NCBI RefSeq assembly: GCF_036867415.1 | Contig: NZ_JBAJHU010000001.1 | Coordinates: 62,001-126,000, forward strand | Direction: 5' to 3' | From: Rossellomorea sp036867415 | GTDB lineage: Bacteria; Bacillota; Bacilli; Bacillales; Bacillaceae_B | Length of the DNA stretch: 64,000 nucleotides | Shown here: positions 1-7,298 of the stretch, one piece after another | Numbering within the stretch: the stretch's first letter is position 1 | How the letters are laid out: every line of letters begins with the position of its first letter | Translations under genes and position numbers: made by a program | The notes under the pieces: generated by a model | Database searches by the model: none | Told to the model about the DNA's origin: nothing | Seen by the model: the letters and a program-made list of their open reading frames with translations, nothing else

Positions 1-843
1 GCAGCCCTGGATCAGAGCGGCGGCAGTACACCAAAGGCATTGGAAGCTTATGGCGTGATGGGGGATTCCTATTCGAATGAGGACGAAATGTTCGAACAGG
101 TGCACGAGATGCGCACGAGAATTATCACATCTCCTGCTTTCAGTTCAGAGTACATCCTTGGAGTGATTTTGTTCGAGCAGACAATGGACAGTAAGGTAGA
201 GGGGAAATATACGGCGGATTATCTGGCTGAACATCATATTGTGCCGTTCTTGAAAGTGGATAAAGGACTGGCTGAAAAAGAAAACGGCGTCCAGCTCATG
301 AAGCCGAATCCGGATCTTGATGAGACGCTTCGCCGTGCGAATGAACGGAATATTTTCGGCACCAAAATGCGTTCGGTCATCCATGAACCGAATCTAGCGG
401 TGATAAAGGCTGTTGTGGACCAGCAATTCGAAATCGGCAAGAAAATCATAGCGGCAGATCTGCTTCCGATCATCGAGCCGGAAGTGAATATCCACAGTGA
501 ACGCAAGGAAGAGTGCGAAGAAATCCTGCGGACGGAGATCCTCAAGCATCTGAATGATTTGTCCGAAGATGAACATGTAATGCTGAAGCTCACGATTCCA
601 ACAAAGGCAAATGCGTATAAAGAATTGATCGAGCATCCGCGCGTCGTCCGGGTGGTTGCACTCTCCGGCGGTTACTCCCGTGAAGAAGCGAACGAGAAGC
701 TGAAAGAAAACGATGGCATGATCGCAAGCTTCTCCCGGGCGCTGGCTGAGGAATTACGATTCAATCAAACGGGTGAAGAATTTGACGGGGCCATGAAGAG
801 TGCAATTGAGTCGATTTATGATGCTTCTGTTAATAAAAAATAA
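1..843 (+). CDS. fda: class I fructose-bisphosphate aldolase (5' end outside window)
   Basis: The reading frame is open from base 1 (ALDQSGGSTPKAL...) to TAA at 841-843, so the true start lies just before the window; about 280 residues are present and I estimate some 15 are missing. The sequence matches the Schiff-base (class I) aldolase family of staphylococci and Bacillaceae, about 295 aa, which cleaves fructose-1,6-bisphosphate to DHAP and glyceraldehyde-3-phosphate without a metal. The N-terminal LDQSGGST motif, the central KPNPDLDETL segment, and the lysine in MLKLTIP (expected Schiff-base residue, inferred from family alignment memory) support this. It acts in cytosolic glycolysis/gluconeogenesis. 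A terminator follows at once, so it ends its transcription unit. Confidence 0.93.
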   Translation, partial: AALDQSGGSTPKALEAYGVMGDSYSNEDEMFEQVHEMRTRIITSPAFSSEYILGVILFEQTMDSKVEGKYTADYLAEHHIVPFLKVDKGLAEKENGVQLMKPNPDLDETLRRANERNIFGTKMRSVIHEPNLAVIKAVVDQQFEIGKKIIAADLLPIIEPEVNIHSERKEECEEILRTEILKHLNDLSEDEHVMLKLTIPTKANAYKELIEHPRVVRVVALSGGYSREEANEKLKENDGMIASFSRALAEELRFNQTGEEFDGAMKSAIESIYDASVNKK

Positions 844-852
844 AGGGTTTCG

Positions 853-887
853 GCCTTCTGCTTCCTTGGGGAGCGGGAGGCTTTTTT
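853..887 (+). terminator. Rho-independent terminator of the aldolase gene
   Basis: GCCTTCTGCTTCC pairs imperfectly with GGAGCGGGAGGC around a four-base loop and is followed by TTTTTT. It lies 10 bases after the aldolase stop codon. Confidence 0.85.
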
Positions 888-962
888 GTATTTTATAAAG
901 GAAATCACCTATCTTACTAGAACTTATATATAGGTAATAAATAGAAAAGGAGAATAGTTGAT

Positions 963-1919
963 GTGAGTAATTATATAATTCCGGCAATCATTGCTTTTAT
1001 AGTAGTCGCTGTTTTATCCCCGCTGTTCATTGCTCTATTAAGAAAATTAAAGCTGCTTCAGCCGATCAGGAAAGAGCTTCCTTCCAATCATCAGTTGAAA
1101 AAAGGGACTCCGTTAATGTTTGGAATCATTCTTTTAGTAGGAATTATAATATCTGTTCTCTTTTTGCCGACTCCATTCATGTATTTCCTGGCTGTTACGT
1201 ACATTCTATTTGGGTTTATCGGTTTTTTGGATGACTTTTGGAAAGCTTCACGCCAGGATCCATTAGGGGTATCGGGGAGGACCAAGCTTGTGCTGCAATT
1301 TCTGTTTACGGGTTCACTGCTTTTCTACGTGATCAGCGAACTGGGTATCGAAACCGGGATTCGTATTACTGAAAATGTCTCATTTGATCTTCCGATGGTA
1401 GTCTATATCATTGTGATTGCCTTATTCGTTGTTGGTTCTGCAAATGCTATTAATTTTACGGATGGCCTGGACGGGCTTTTAGGTGTGGTGGCCATTCCTA
1501 CATATTTTTTCTTCTTTGTGATTTCAGACACTTCAGAGGTGAAGCTATTTTGTTTGGTAATGATTGGATGCTTACTCGGTTTTCTGATTTATAATCTATT
1601 CCCGGCCAAAGCGTTTATGGGGGATACGGGATCATTGGCGATAGGCGGATCCCTTTCATTTCTTGCCATTATTGAGAAAGTGGAGATTCTGATTCCGCTG
1701 TTATTCATTATCTATTTTGCCGAACAGCTTTCGGTAATCCTGCAGGTTGCTTCATTTAAACTCACAGGGAAGAGGATCTTCCGGATGACGCCGATTCATT
1801 TTCACTATGGGTTGAAATACGGGTGGTCCGAGAATACGATTGTCACGGTCTTTGGGTTGGTCTCTTGGATTTGTACGTTTATTTGTTTGGCTTATTGGAG
1901 GTTTGTTTTGCATCCGTAA
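963..1919 (+). CDS. MraY-like phospho-N-acetylmuramoyl-pentapeptide transferase (paralogue)
   Basis: 318 residues with about ten hydrophobic helices. It carries the polyprenyl-phosphate sugar-1-phosphate transferase motifs in MraY order: FLDDFWKASR (Asp-Asp), NAINFTDGLDGL, FMGDTGSLAIGG, and a C-terminal loop RMTPIHFHYGLKYGWSE, which contains the MraY-specific HHHFEL-like histidine loop. MraY transfers phospho-MurNAc-pentapeptide to undecaprenyl phosphate to make lipid I at the inner membrane face. The start is GTG at 963 after AAAAGGAG. There are no dcw-cluster neighbours (murE, murD, ftsW), so this is an orphan, probably a second copy. Whether it serves peptidoglycan or another glycopolymer cannot be read from the sequence. 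The length is close to MraY (about 320 aa). Confidence 0.88.
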   Translation: MSNYIIPAIIAFIVVAVLSPLFIALLRKLKLLQPIRKELPSNHQLKKGTPLMFGIILLVGIIISVLFLPTPFMYFLAVTYILFGFIGFLDDFWKASRQDPLGVSGRTKLVLQFLFTGSLLFYVISELGIETGIRITENVSFDLPMVVYIIVIALFVVGSANAINFTDGLDGLLGVVAIPTYFFFFVISDTSEVKLFCLVMIGCLLGFLIYNLFPAKAFMGDTGSLAIGGSLSFLAIIEKVEILIPLLFIIYFAEQLSVILQVASFKLTGKRIFRMTPIHFHYGLKYGWSENTIVTVFGLVSWICTFICLAYWRFVLHP

Positions 1920-1943
1920 TGAAGGTGAGAGGGGAAGGGGAAT

Positions 1944-2858
1944 ATGAGTGAGCAAGTTCAATCTATAAATGAGTGTATTGATTTAGAAGATGGGTTGAGA
2001 TTGGTTTATCAAGAACCGAAAGAATTCATCCGATATTATTCCATTTATTATGGACAAAAATATGCAGACTACTTTTTTCGAAGGTCGCCTGCTTCAATGA
2101 TTGAAATTGCAGCCATTTTTGACTGCGGTTATTTCATTATCAAAGACGAAACCGTCGTTGGCGGTGTATTCCTGAAACCAAATTTCATGGCAGATTTATT
2201 TGTAGTGCCGCCTTATGAGGATTATGAAGGATTGGTTCACAGCCTTCTAAGTCACTTAAAAAAGATATCGAAGCCTGAAGATGAAATTTATTTTAGGGAC
2301 ATTGTAGAAGAACACGTTCCAACTTATGAACAACAAGGCTGCCTTATTCGTGAAGTGAATTATTGGATGATCCGTCCGACTCAAGCAATGAATCCAATGT
2401 TGCCTGAAGGATATAGATCGCGTTCAGTATCAGGTGAAGATACGAATGAGATTGCAAGTTTAATAATGAAATCCTATAGGGCAAATCCAGCGTATAAACA
2501 AATCGGAACGAAAGAGGATTATATGAATCATGTAGAGGAGTTCATAGAAAAATATCAATCCAATAAAACCATGGATGAGTGTTCAAGGGTTATTGTAGGG
2601 AAGAGCACGAACACCATTGTTGGTGTCTGTCTGCACATGGAGTTTGAAGACTATCCTCTCATCGTGAGTTTAGCCGTGGATCCTGACCATCAGCAGAGGG
2701 GGCTGGGACGATTTTTGTTAGCCCATTCTATAAATATATCGAGTAAAGAGTACCCGGCTGCCCGATTGGCAGTGCTGAAAGATAATCCGGCGATTAAGCT
2801 GTATGAGGACCTTGGGTTTATTCGGAATAAATCTGTGGTGGATATGTTTGTGGGGTGA
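1944..2858 (+). CDS. GNAT-family N-acetyltransferase
   Basis: 304 residues, starting 25 bases after the MraY-like gene behind GGGGAAGGGG, so probably co-transcribed with it. The C-terminal half (about 160-300) is a GNAT fold. VSLAVDPDHQQRGLGRFLL supplies the acetyl-CoA pyrophosphate-binding Q-x-x-G-x-G/A motif, and LAVLKDNPAIKLYEDLGF is the conserved final strand-helix. The N-terminal half looks like a second, degenerate GNAT-like domain, as in tandem GNAT proteins. The substrate is unknown. Coupling to a cell-wall precursor enzyme is suggestive but unproven. Confidence 0.82.
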   Translation: MSEQVQSINECIDLEDGLRLVYQEPKEFIRYYSIYYGQKYADYFFRRSPASMIEIAAIFDCGYFIIKDETVVGGVFLKPNFMADLFVVPPYEDYEGLVHSLLSHLKKISKPEDEIYFRDIVEEHVPTYEQQGCLIREVNYWMIRPTQAMNPMLPEGYRSRSVSGEDTNEIASLIMKSYRANPAYKQIGTKEDYMNHVEEFIEKYQSNKTMDECSRVIVGKSTNTIVGVCLHMEFEDYPLIVSLAVDPDHQQRGLGRFLLAHSINISSKEYPAARLAVLKDNPAIKLYEDLGFIRNKSVVDMFVG

Positions 2859-3166
2859 TTGGGTAAAAACAATGGCCTCCTAATCGATCGTTAGACTAAA
2901 GAGAGCTTTCTTTGAAATTGTATTCTAAACATATTGGGCAGGTTAGATTAAGACTCAATTTCGAGATGATTACAAGGATTTGAAACCTTTACATGAAGGA
3001 AAACGTACATGATATTAAATTGAATATCCCTATTAATAGCCAGGGATCAAATTAGTAATGTTCCTTCATAACTGACGGAAGTGATTACTGGATATCGCCA
3101 TGGGTTATATTTATGATAAGCTTTGGTTATATAAACTATAGGATATTGGATTCGGGGAGGTGTATT
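2859..3166. other. intergenic stretch without a recognisable gene
   Basis: About 300 AT-rich bases between the acetyltransferase and a frameshifted small gene. I see no open frame with a ribosome binding site, no clear terminator and no repeat shared with other parts of the window. Confidence 0.5.
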
Positions 3167-3308
3167 ATGCAAAAGGCCATTACAGTTAATTATCAATCCG
3201 ATAAAAGAGTTAAATCAACTTCTTCAAGAGGGATGGAAGGTTGTTTCTCAGAGTCCAGTTGGATTGGTACCATTGGTTTCTTCACTTGTTATTTTGGAGA
3301 AAAATTAG
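3167..3308 (+). pseudogene. frameshifted small DUF4177-like protein gene
   Basis: ATG at 3167 sits 6 bases after GGGGAGG and begins MQKAITVNYQS. One base later the neighbouring frame, from 3201, reads IKELNQLLQEGWKVV then SQSPVG...SSLVILEK and stops at TAG 3306-3308. The second part carries the DUF4177/'IKELNxLLxxGWKVV...ILEK' pattern of ~50-60 aa Bacillaceae proteins. The in-frame continuation of the ATG instead runs into an unrelated peptide ending at 3400. The break lies around 3200 and is most simply a two-base loss. Function is unknown in the family. A hairpin terminator follows at 3359. Either a young pseudogene or a sequencing error. Confidence 0.65.
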
Positions 3309-3358
3309 ACAACATTTCTTCGGGATTTGTTGAAGAAATGGAGAACAATCGTGAAGAA

Positions 3359-3387
3359 TGCCGCCTTTTCAGAGGGCGGTGTTTTTT
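3359..3387 (+). terminator. Rho-independent terminator
   Basis: TGCCGCC pairs with GGCGGTG (two G-U pairs) and is followed by six T. It would end the small frameshifted gene. Confidence 0.7.
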
Positions 3388-3465
3388 ATTAAGAAGTTGA
3401 TCCATGTTCATTCAGGAAGGGCGGTCTCATTAACTAAACGCGTGTGAATAAATTATCTTGAATGC

Positions 3466-3656
3466 AAATAAGCGGAGAAATTTCTCTTATTGAGGAATCA
3501 GCACGAAATATGAAGTAAATAGAGGGAAATATTTCCCCTATTTACCCCAAAAGCATAAAATACATCATTTTACCCTGCCTTAACGGGAAAAATTCCCCTT
3601 ATATCCCCGAGCTTAGCTCGATTCTGCCGGATAAAGGAAAAAACTTCCCTTATTTA
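3466..3656. repeat. four-palindrome intergenic repeat block (copy 1)
   Basis: Four A/T-centred palindromes of the type AAGGGAAAAATTTCCCTTAT lie at centres near 3480, 3530, 3590 and 3641, i.e. spaced about 50, 60 and 50 bp. Several are followed by TATTTACCCC or TATATCCCC. The same unit type, order and spacing recur at 50041-50233. Not coding in any frame. I know no named family for it. Confidence 0.7.
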
Positions 3657-3721
3657 AACGTTCAGAGGTTTCTCTCAATGAAGGATGAAAATTCAAATTA
3701 GTCCTGGAAGGGATTTTCTTT

Positions 3722-3748
3722 GACTAAAACACTTTTGTACCAGTCTCA
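3722..3748. repeat. relic of the MITE-like element end
   Basis: GACTAAAACACTTTTGT followed by ACCAGTCTCA matches, with three differences, the terminal 27 bases of the element at 35028-35328 (read on its minus strand). The inner part of the element is absent, so this looks like a leftover end. Confidence 0.5.
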
Positions 3749-3793
3749 TTTATTTTATGTTTTTTAATCGTCTTATAGTTATAGATTTACCGT

Positions 3794-3828
3794 TAAAACA
3801 GACCCCATTTATGAGTAAGAGGGGGTCT
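3794..3828 (-). terminator. tyrS terminator
   Basis: On the minus strand AGACCCC pairs with GGGGTCT, followed by GTTTT. It lies 20 bases after the tyrS stop codon. Confidence 0.75.
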
Positions 3829-3849
3829 TCCTGTATTACGTCTCCACAT

Positions 3850-5082
3850 TCAAATCCCGACCTTCACAAACTTCCTCTTCCCGACCTGCACTATCATCCC
3901 ATCCGTTACGGAAACAACCAGCTCAGTATCCAGCACTTTCTCACCGTCGATCCGGATGCCGCCGTTTTTGATCATTCTTCTGGCTTCGCTCTTGGAGTTC
4001 TGCATTCCCAGCACGACAAGCAGTTCAATGATGGCAACGTCAGCGGCGCCTTTCCATTGGACTGAAGGGATATACTCTGGGATGGCTCCTTTTTGGAAGA
4101 CGGTTTGGAAGTGCTCGACTGCCGCAGCGGCTGCTTCCTCACCGTGGAACATGGATACGATGGTACTGGCCAGGCGAATTTTGACGTCCCTTGGATGCAT
4201 GGTGCCGTCTGATAAGCCCGCCGCGATCGTTTGTTTTTCTTCGTGCGGCAGGTCTGTTATCAGGTTGAAGTATTTGACGATAAGCTCATCCGGTATCGAC
4301 ATGGTTTTTCCGAAGATTTCGTTTGGCTGCTCGTCGATGCCGATGTAGTTGTGCTTGGATTTGGACATTTTTTCTATGCCGTCGAGACCTTCGAGCAGTG
4401 GAAGCAGCATGACCACTTGTTTTTCCTTCCCGTAGTGCTCCTGCAGATGCCTGCCCATCAGGACGTTGAAGTGCTGATCGGTGCCGCCGAGTTCGATGTC
4501 GCTTTCGAGTTGGACGGAATCGTAGCCCTGCATCAGCGGGTAGAAGAACTCATGCAGGGAGATCGGTTTCCCTGCTGCCATCCTGTTTGAAAAGTCGTTC
4601 CGTTCGATCAGGCGTGCGACTGTGATACTGGAAGATAATCGAATGATGTCCTCGAGGTTGAGTGGTGTCAACCATTCGGAGTTGTAGAATAACTCCACTT
4701 TCTCCATATCGAGCACGCGGCCGAACTGTTCAAAGTAGGTCTGGGCATTCTTCTTAACATCTTCATCCGTCAGCTGCTTTCGCACGGTGGATTTTCCGGT
4801 CGGGTCTCCGATTTTACCGGTGAAGTCGCCGATGATCAGCTGGATGATATGGCCGTTTTCCTGGAATTGTTTCAGCTTATTCAAGACCACGGTATGCCCC
4901 AGATGGACATCCGGTGCCGTCGGATCGAGGCCGAGTTTAATTTTCAACGGCTTTCCGGTCTGGATGGAACGCGCCACTTTGTCCCTTAATTCATTCTGGG
5001 GGATGGTCTCCACTACCCCATTCTGATAAAGGCTGATCTGCCTCTCCAATTCTGTCTGCTGTTCTTTTGTCAGTTCCTTCAT
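3850..5082 (-). CDS. tyrS: tyrosyl-tRNA synthetase (TyrZ-type)
   Basis: 410 residues. Class I synthetase signatures are present: HLGH (HIGH motif, about residue 60) in the tyrosine-activating Rossmann domain, KMSKS at about 240, and a C-terminal S4-type RNA-binding domain starting near 345 (LGMQNSKSEARRMIKNGGIRIDG). The wording around HLGHTVVLNKLKQFQ and FTGKIGDPTGKS is that of the B. subtilis TyrZ branch rather than the 422-aa TyrS branch. It charges tRNA-Tyr in the cytosol. The start has a strong AAAGGAGG 9 bases upstream. Expression is set by the T-box leader directly upstream. Whether a second TyrRS exists elsewhere cannot be seen. Confidence 0.95.
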   Translation of the reverse strand: MKELTKEQQTELERQISLYQNGVVETIPQNELRDKVARSIQTGKPLKIKLGLDPTAPDVHLGHTVVLNKLKQFQENGHIIQLIIGDFTGKIGDPTGKSTVRKQLTDEDVKKNAQTYFEQFGRVLDMEKVELFYNSEWLTPLNLEDIIRLSSSITVARLIERNDFSNRMAAGKPISLHEFFYPLMQGYDSVQLESDIELGGTDQHFNVLMGRHLQEHYGKEKQVVMLLPLLEGLDGIEKMSKSKHNYIGIDEQPNEIFGKTMSIPDELIVKYFNLITDLPHEEKQTIAAGLSDGTMHPRDVKIRLASTIVSMFHGEEAAAAAVEHFQTVFQKGAIPEYIPSVQWKGAADVAIIELLVVLGMQNSKSEARRMIKNGGIRIDGEKVLDTELVVSVTDGMIVQVGKRKFVKVGI

Positions 5083-5106
5083 CCCATTTTCCTCCTTTTT
5101 AAAATA

Positions 5107-5350
5107 ATAAAAACCACGCCCCTAATAAAAGGGACGTGGTTAACGCGGTACCACCCTTGCTTGAAGAATCACTCTTCCACTCAATCGGATAACGGGTCCG
5201 GCCGTTTCCTGCTACTGACGTTCACAGGAAAAGTTCAAGGGGGTAATTCGCCATTATCTTTGTTCTGATTTTCACCGGCCATCAGATCTCTTCGACAGGG
5301 AGATAATAGACTACTGAATCCTATCATTACTTGTTTAGTATTGGAATTAT
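5107..5350 (-). promoter_or_regulatory. T-box riboswitch leader of tyrS
   Basis: Read on the minus strand, the leader contains the invariant T-box AAGGGTGGTACCGCG (complement at 5144-5158). It is followed by a terminator hairpin, ACCACGTCCC / GGGGCGTGGT with a T run (complement at 5107-5139). The T-box can compete for the terminator's 5' arm as antiterminator. Upstream, CTGATGG...GGTGAAAATCAG looks like the stem I apical loop. A TAC triplet in GAATTACCCC (5243-5245) is my candidate tyrosine specifier, which agrees with the downstream gene. Uncharged tRNA-Tyr would relieve termination. Confidence 0.92.
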
Positions 5351-5357
5351 TTTCATT

Positions 5358-5386
5358 AGTTTACTTGAGGAGGGGCTTAAAGGCAA
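5358..5386 (-). promoter_or_regulatory. sigma-A promoter of tyrS leader
   Basis: Minus strand TTGCCT (5381-5386), 17-base spacer, TAAACT (5358-5363); transcription would start near 5350, just before the T-box leader. Confidence 0.6.
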
Positions 5387-5469
5387 GTGTTTTTGAAATG
5401 TTTTATGGAATGAATAAGAATGAACGGAATAGAATCGAATAGTAAATGGACTTACCTAAATGAGGTGGT

Positions 5470-6639
5470 ATGATGGCTGAACCAGCGAGAGTATTTATCA
5501 GTTCGGCAGCGGATCCCGGCTTGAGCCTGCTGAGGGAGCAGGTACATTCAGAATTGAAAATGATGGAACATGAGCCGCTGATGTATGAGAAAGACTTTGG
5601 TCCCTGGCCGCCGCAGCATTTGGTTGAAAATTGCCTGGAGCACGTAGAGAAGAGTGATGTGTTCTTATTATTTGTTGCGCAAAAGGCAGGCAGTTATATC
5701 GAATCGTATAAAGCAACCGTCACGCACTGCGAATTTCAAGCGGCACACCAACATAATAAGCACATTATCGTGTTTGTACAAGAAGATATCTACCGTTTGT
5801 TCTGGGGTGACCTGAGGATGATGATCGCTGAGATGGTGGAAGAATATAAGAAGGATCACCATGGCGTGGAGCCTGATACCTATAAGGATATTGCCGAAGC
5901 AGCCTGGAAAAAGCATCCCGGAAAGACGGATCAGATTGATTCCTATGTATGGGGATTTCTATATGATGTTTATCAAAAAGGTCACTATCTGGAGCAACTG
6001 GCACTTGGTGTTGATACCATAAAGGGAATGAAAAGGTACTTCAGTGATTTATTTCGAAAAGGCAGCAGGTACCTTGCGTTGAAAGACGAAATCGATGAAC
6101 AGATTTCAGAGGGGCCAACTTATCGAAAACATGCAGAATTCACCTCTAAAATGATTGAATACCTGAATGATGGTGAAATTCAAAATCCACGAATGTTTCT
6201 CGAATACCTGCAGCGCTTCCTGACAAACGGTATCATTTATACAAAACCAGGAACCGTTTTTGAAAGGGTAGTAGGTGAATATGAATCCTGCTCCGGCAGC
6301 ACGCTTTATCGAATGACAGCTGGACAACTTCAGTTCATTGCTGCATCCGGTATGGCAGGTGATGATCATTCATTCTACAGCCTGAACGGTCCGACTTCTC
6401 TTGTGGTAAAAGCGTTCGAGAGTGGAAATCCCGAGTTGTTTTACAGTGATAAAAAAAGACAGTTATATCTGGGAATCAAGTCAGGAAATTATGTGATTTG
6501 TTTTCATTATCCTGTCGATCGATTCTGGACGGAACAGAACGTGCGGCGCTTTAGAGATGATATCTTGCGAGACATATTCGAATCGGAATCCGCCTTATTC
6601 CGTAATTTTGCCATCAAATTACTTGGAGGGATCAAATAA
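5470..6639 (+). CDS. DUF4062 (TIR-like) protein with GAF-like C-terminal region
   Basis: 389 residues. Residues ~8-105 fit DUF4062: RVFISSAADPGLSLLREQV, EHEPLMYEKDFGPWPP, HVEKSDVFLLFVAQKAGSY and a HIIVFV strand. This domain belongs to the TIR/SEFIR-like superfamily, usually at the N-terminus of STAND or defence-type proteins. Residues ~120-260 are helical and charged. The last ~130 residues (from VFERVVGEYE) alternate strands and helices in a way that recalls a GAF sensor, but I cannot confirm this. There is no NTPase motif, so it is not a STAND protein. ATG at 5470 or 5473 follows GAGGTGG. It overlaps a 54-aa gene by one base (TAATG), and both end at a strong terminator: a compact two-gene unit. 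Confidence 0.7.
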   Translation: MMAEPARVFISSAADPGLSLLREQVHSELKMMEHEPLMYEKDFGPWPPQHLVENCLEHVEKSDVFLLFVAQKAGSYIESYKATVTHCEFQAAHQHNKHIIVFVQEDIYRLFWGDLRMMIAEMVEEYKKDHHGVEPDTYKDIAEAAWKKHPGKTDQIDSYVWGFLYDVYQKGHYLEQLALGVDTIKGMKRYFSDLFRKGSRYLALKDEIDEQISEGPTYRKHAEFTSKMIEYLNDGEIQNPRMFLEYLQRFLTNGIIYTKPGTVFERVVGEYESCSGSTLYRMTAGQLQFIAASGMAGDDHSFYSLNGPTSLVVKAFESGNPELFYSDKKRQLYLGIKSGNYVICFHYPVDRFWTEQNVRRFRDDILRDIFESESALFRNFAIKLLGGIK

Positions 6640-6803
6640 TGAGCAAACAGGGAAAGCAGAATGAAGACGAAAACATCATTCATGTTGCCTCCGGTAAAGA
6701 AAAAGCAGATGAAAAATACATCGAGGCAAAAGGAAAGAGATTTGACGAAATGAATAAACGGCTGAGAGAAGCTTTTGGGGAAAACAAGAATGGAAAAATA
6801 TAA
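6639..6803 (+). CDS. small charged protein coupled to the DUF4062 gene
   Basis: 54 residues, beginning MSKQGKQNEDENIIHVASG and ending REAFGENKNGKI. The ATG overlaps the stop of the DUF4062 gene (TAATG) and GGAGGG lies 8 bases upstream, so translation is coupled. It is highly charged, lysine- and glutamate-rich, has no membrane segment and no cysteine, and probably forms one or two helices (residues 18-48). I do not recognise the family. Position suggests a partner or antidote of the DUF4062 protein; this is inference only. Confidence 0.6.
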   Translation: MSKQGKQNEDENIIHVASGKEKADEKYIEAKGKRFDEMNKRLREAFGENKNGKI

Positions 6804-6817
6804 AATAAGGAATGTAT

Positions 6818-6874
6818 AACAAACTGGTAATCAAAGGCGCTGTTCGCAGTGCTTTTGGTTACCAGTTTGTTTTT
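6818..6874 (+). terminator. strong terminator after the DUF4062 pair
   Basis: AACAAACTGGTAA pairs with TTACCAGTTTGTT around a smaller inner hairpin (GCGCTGTTCGCAGTGC region), followed by a T run. Confidence 0.88.
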
Positions 6875-6995
6875 ATGGAGGGTTCTTTCCATCGGTTGAC
6901 TGAGGAGAAGTACCTGTCATTTCTTTCCCTCATACTTATCAATGTAATTGTGCTGCTTGTCGAATTTTCTTTCCCACCACATGCTTTGGGATACC

Positions 6996-7034
6996 AAAAA
7001 ACGTCCAGAGTAAAAAACCCTGGACGTTCTTTTG
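6996..7034 (-). terminator. terminator of the phoD-tat operon
   Basis: AACGTCCAG / CTGGACGTT with A runs upstream and TTCTTTT downstream. It lies 10 bases past the tatA stop and can work in both directions. Confidence 0.8.
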
Positions 7035-7043
7035 AGCTGAATA

Positions 7044-7277
7044 TCAGCTCCCAGTATGCTGTTTCTCTTTCTCCACGGCTTTCAATCTTTGTCCTTCCTC
7101 TGCAGAAGGACTCTTCTCATCATCGTGTCCATTGACTAAGTCTTTCGTGGCGCTTTTGAATTCTTTTAACGTACTTCCGAAAGCACGTCCGATTTCCGGA
7201 AGTTTGGAAGGACCAAAGATGATTAAAGCAATTACTAATACAAGGATTAATCCCGGGATTCCGATATTCGTTAACAT
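7044..7277 (-). CDS. tatA: Sec-independent translocase protein TatA
   Basis: 77 residues. One N-terminal membrane helix (GLILVLVIALIIF) is followed by the FGPSKLPEIGRAFG hinge and amphipathic helix that defines TatA/B, then a charged tail (EEGQRLKAVEKEKQ). TatA oligomers form the passage for folded Tat substrates with TatC. GGAGGCG precedes the ATG. It lies 21 bases after phoX, last in the operon phoD-tatC-phoX-tatA, so it probably serves the two twin-arginine phosphatases encoded beside it, as TatAd does for PhoD in B. subtilis. Confidence 0.93.
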   Translation of the reverse strand: MLTNIGIPGLILVLVIALIIFGPSKLPEIGRAFGSTLKEFKSATKDLVNGHDDEKSPSAEEGQRLKAVEKEKQHTGS

Positions 7278-7298
7278 ACGTTTCGCCTCCAGTTGGTT

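Noticed and set aside
40..843. TTG at 40 as start of the aldolase gene
   Set aside because: The frame is open to base 1 and encodes the conserved ALDQSGGST segment upstream, so the gene is cut by the window edge.
3757..4590. Several plus-strand frames opposite tyrS, phoD, phoX and other genes
   Set aside because: They are shadows of strongly conserved minus-strand genes with no ribosome sites or recognisable domains.
6917..6982. 21-codon minus-strand frame (MWWERKFDKQHNYIDKYEGKK)
   Set aside because: Protein-like composition but no ribosome site and it lies beyond the tatA terminator; too short to support.
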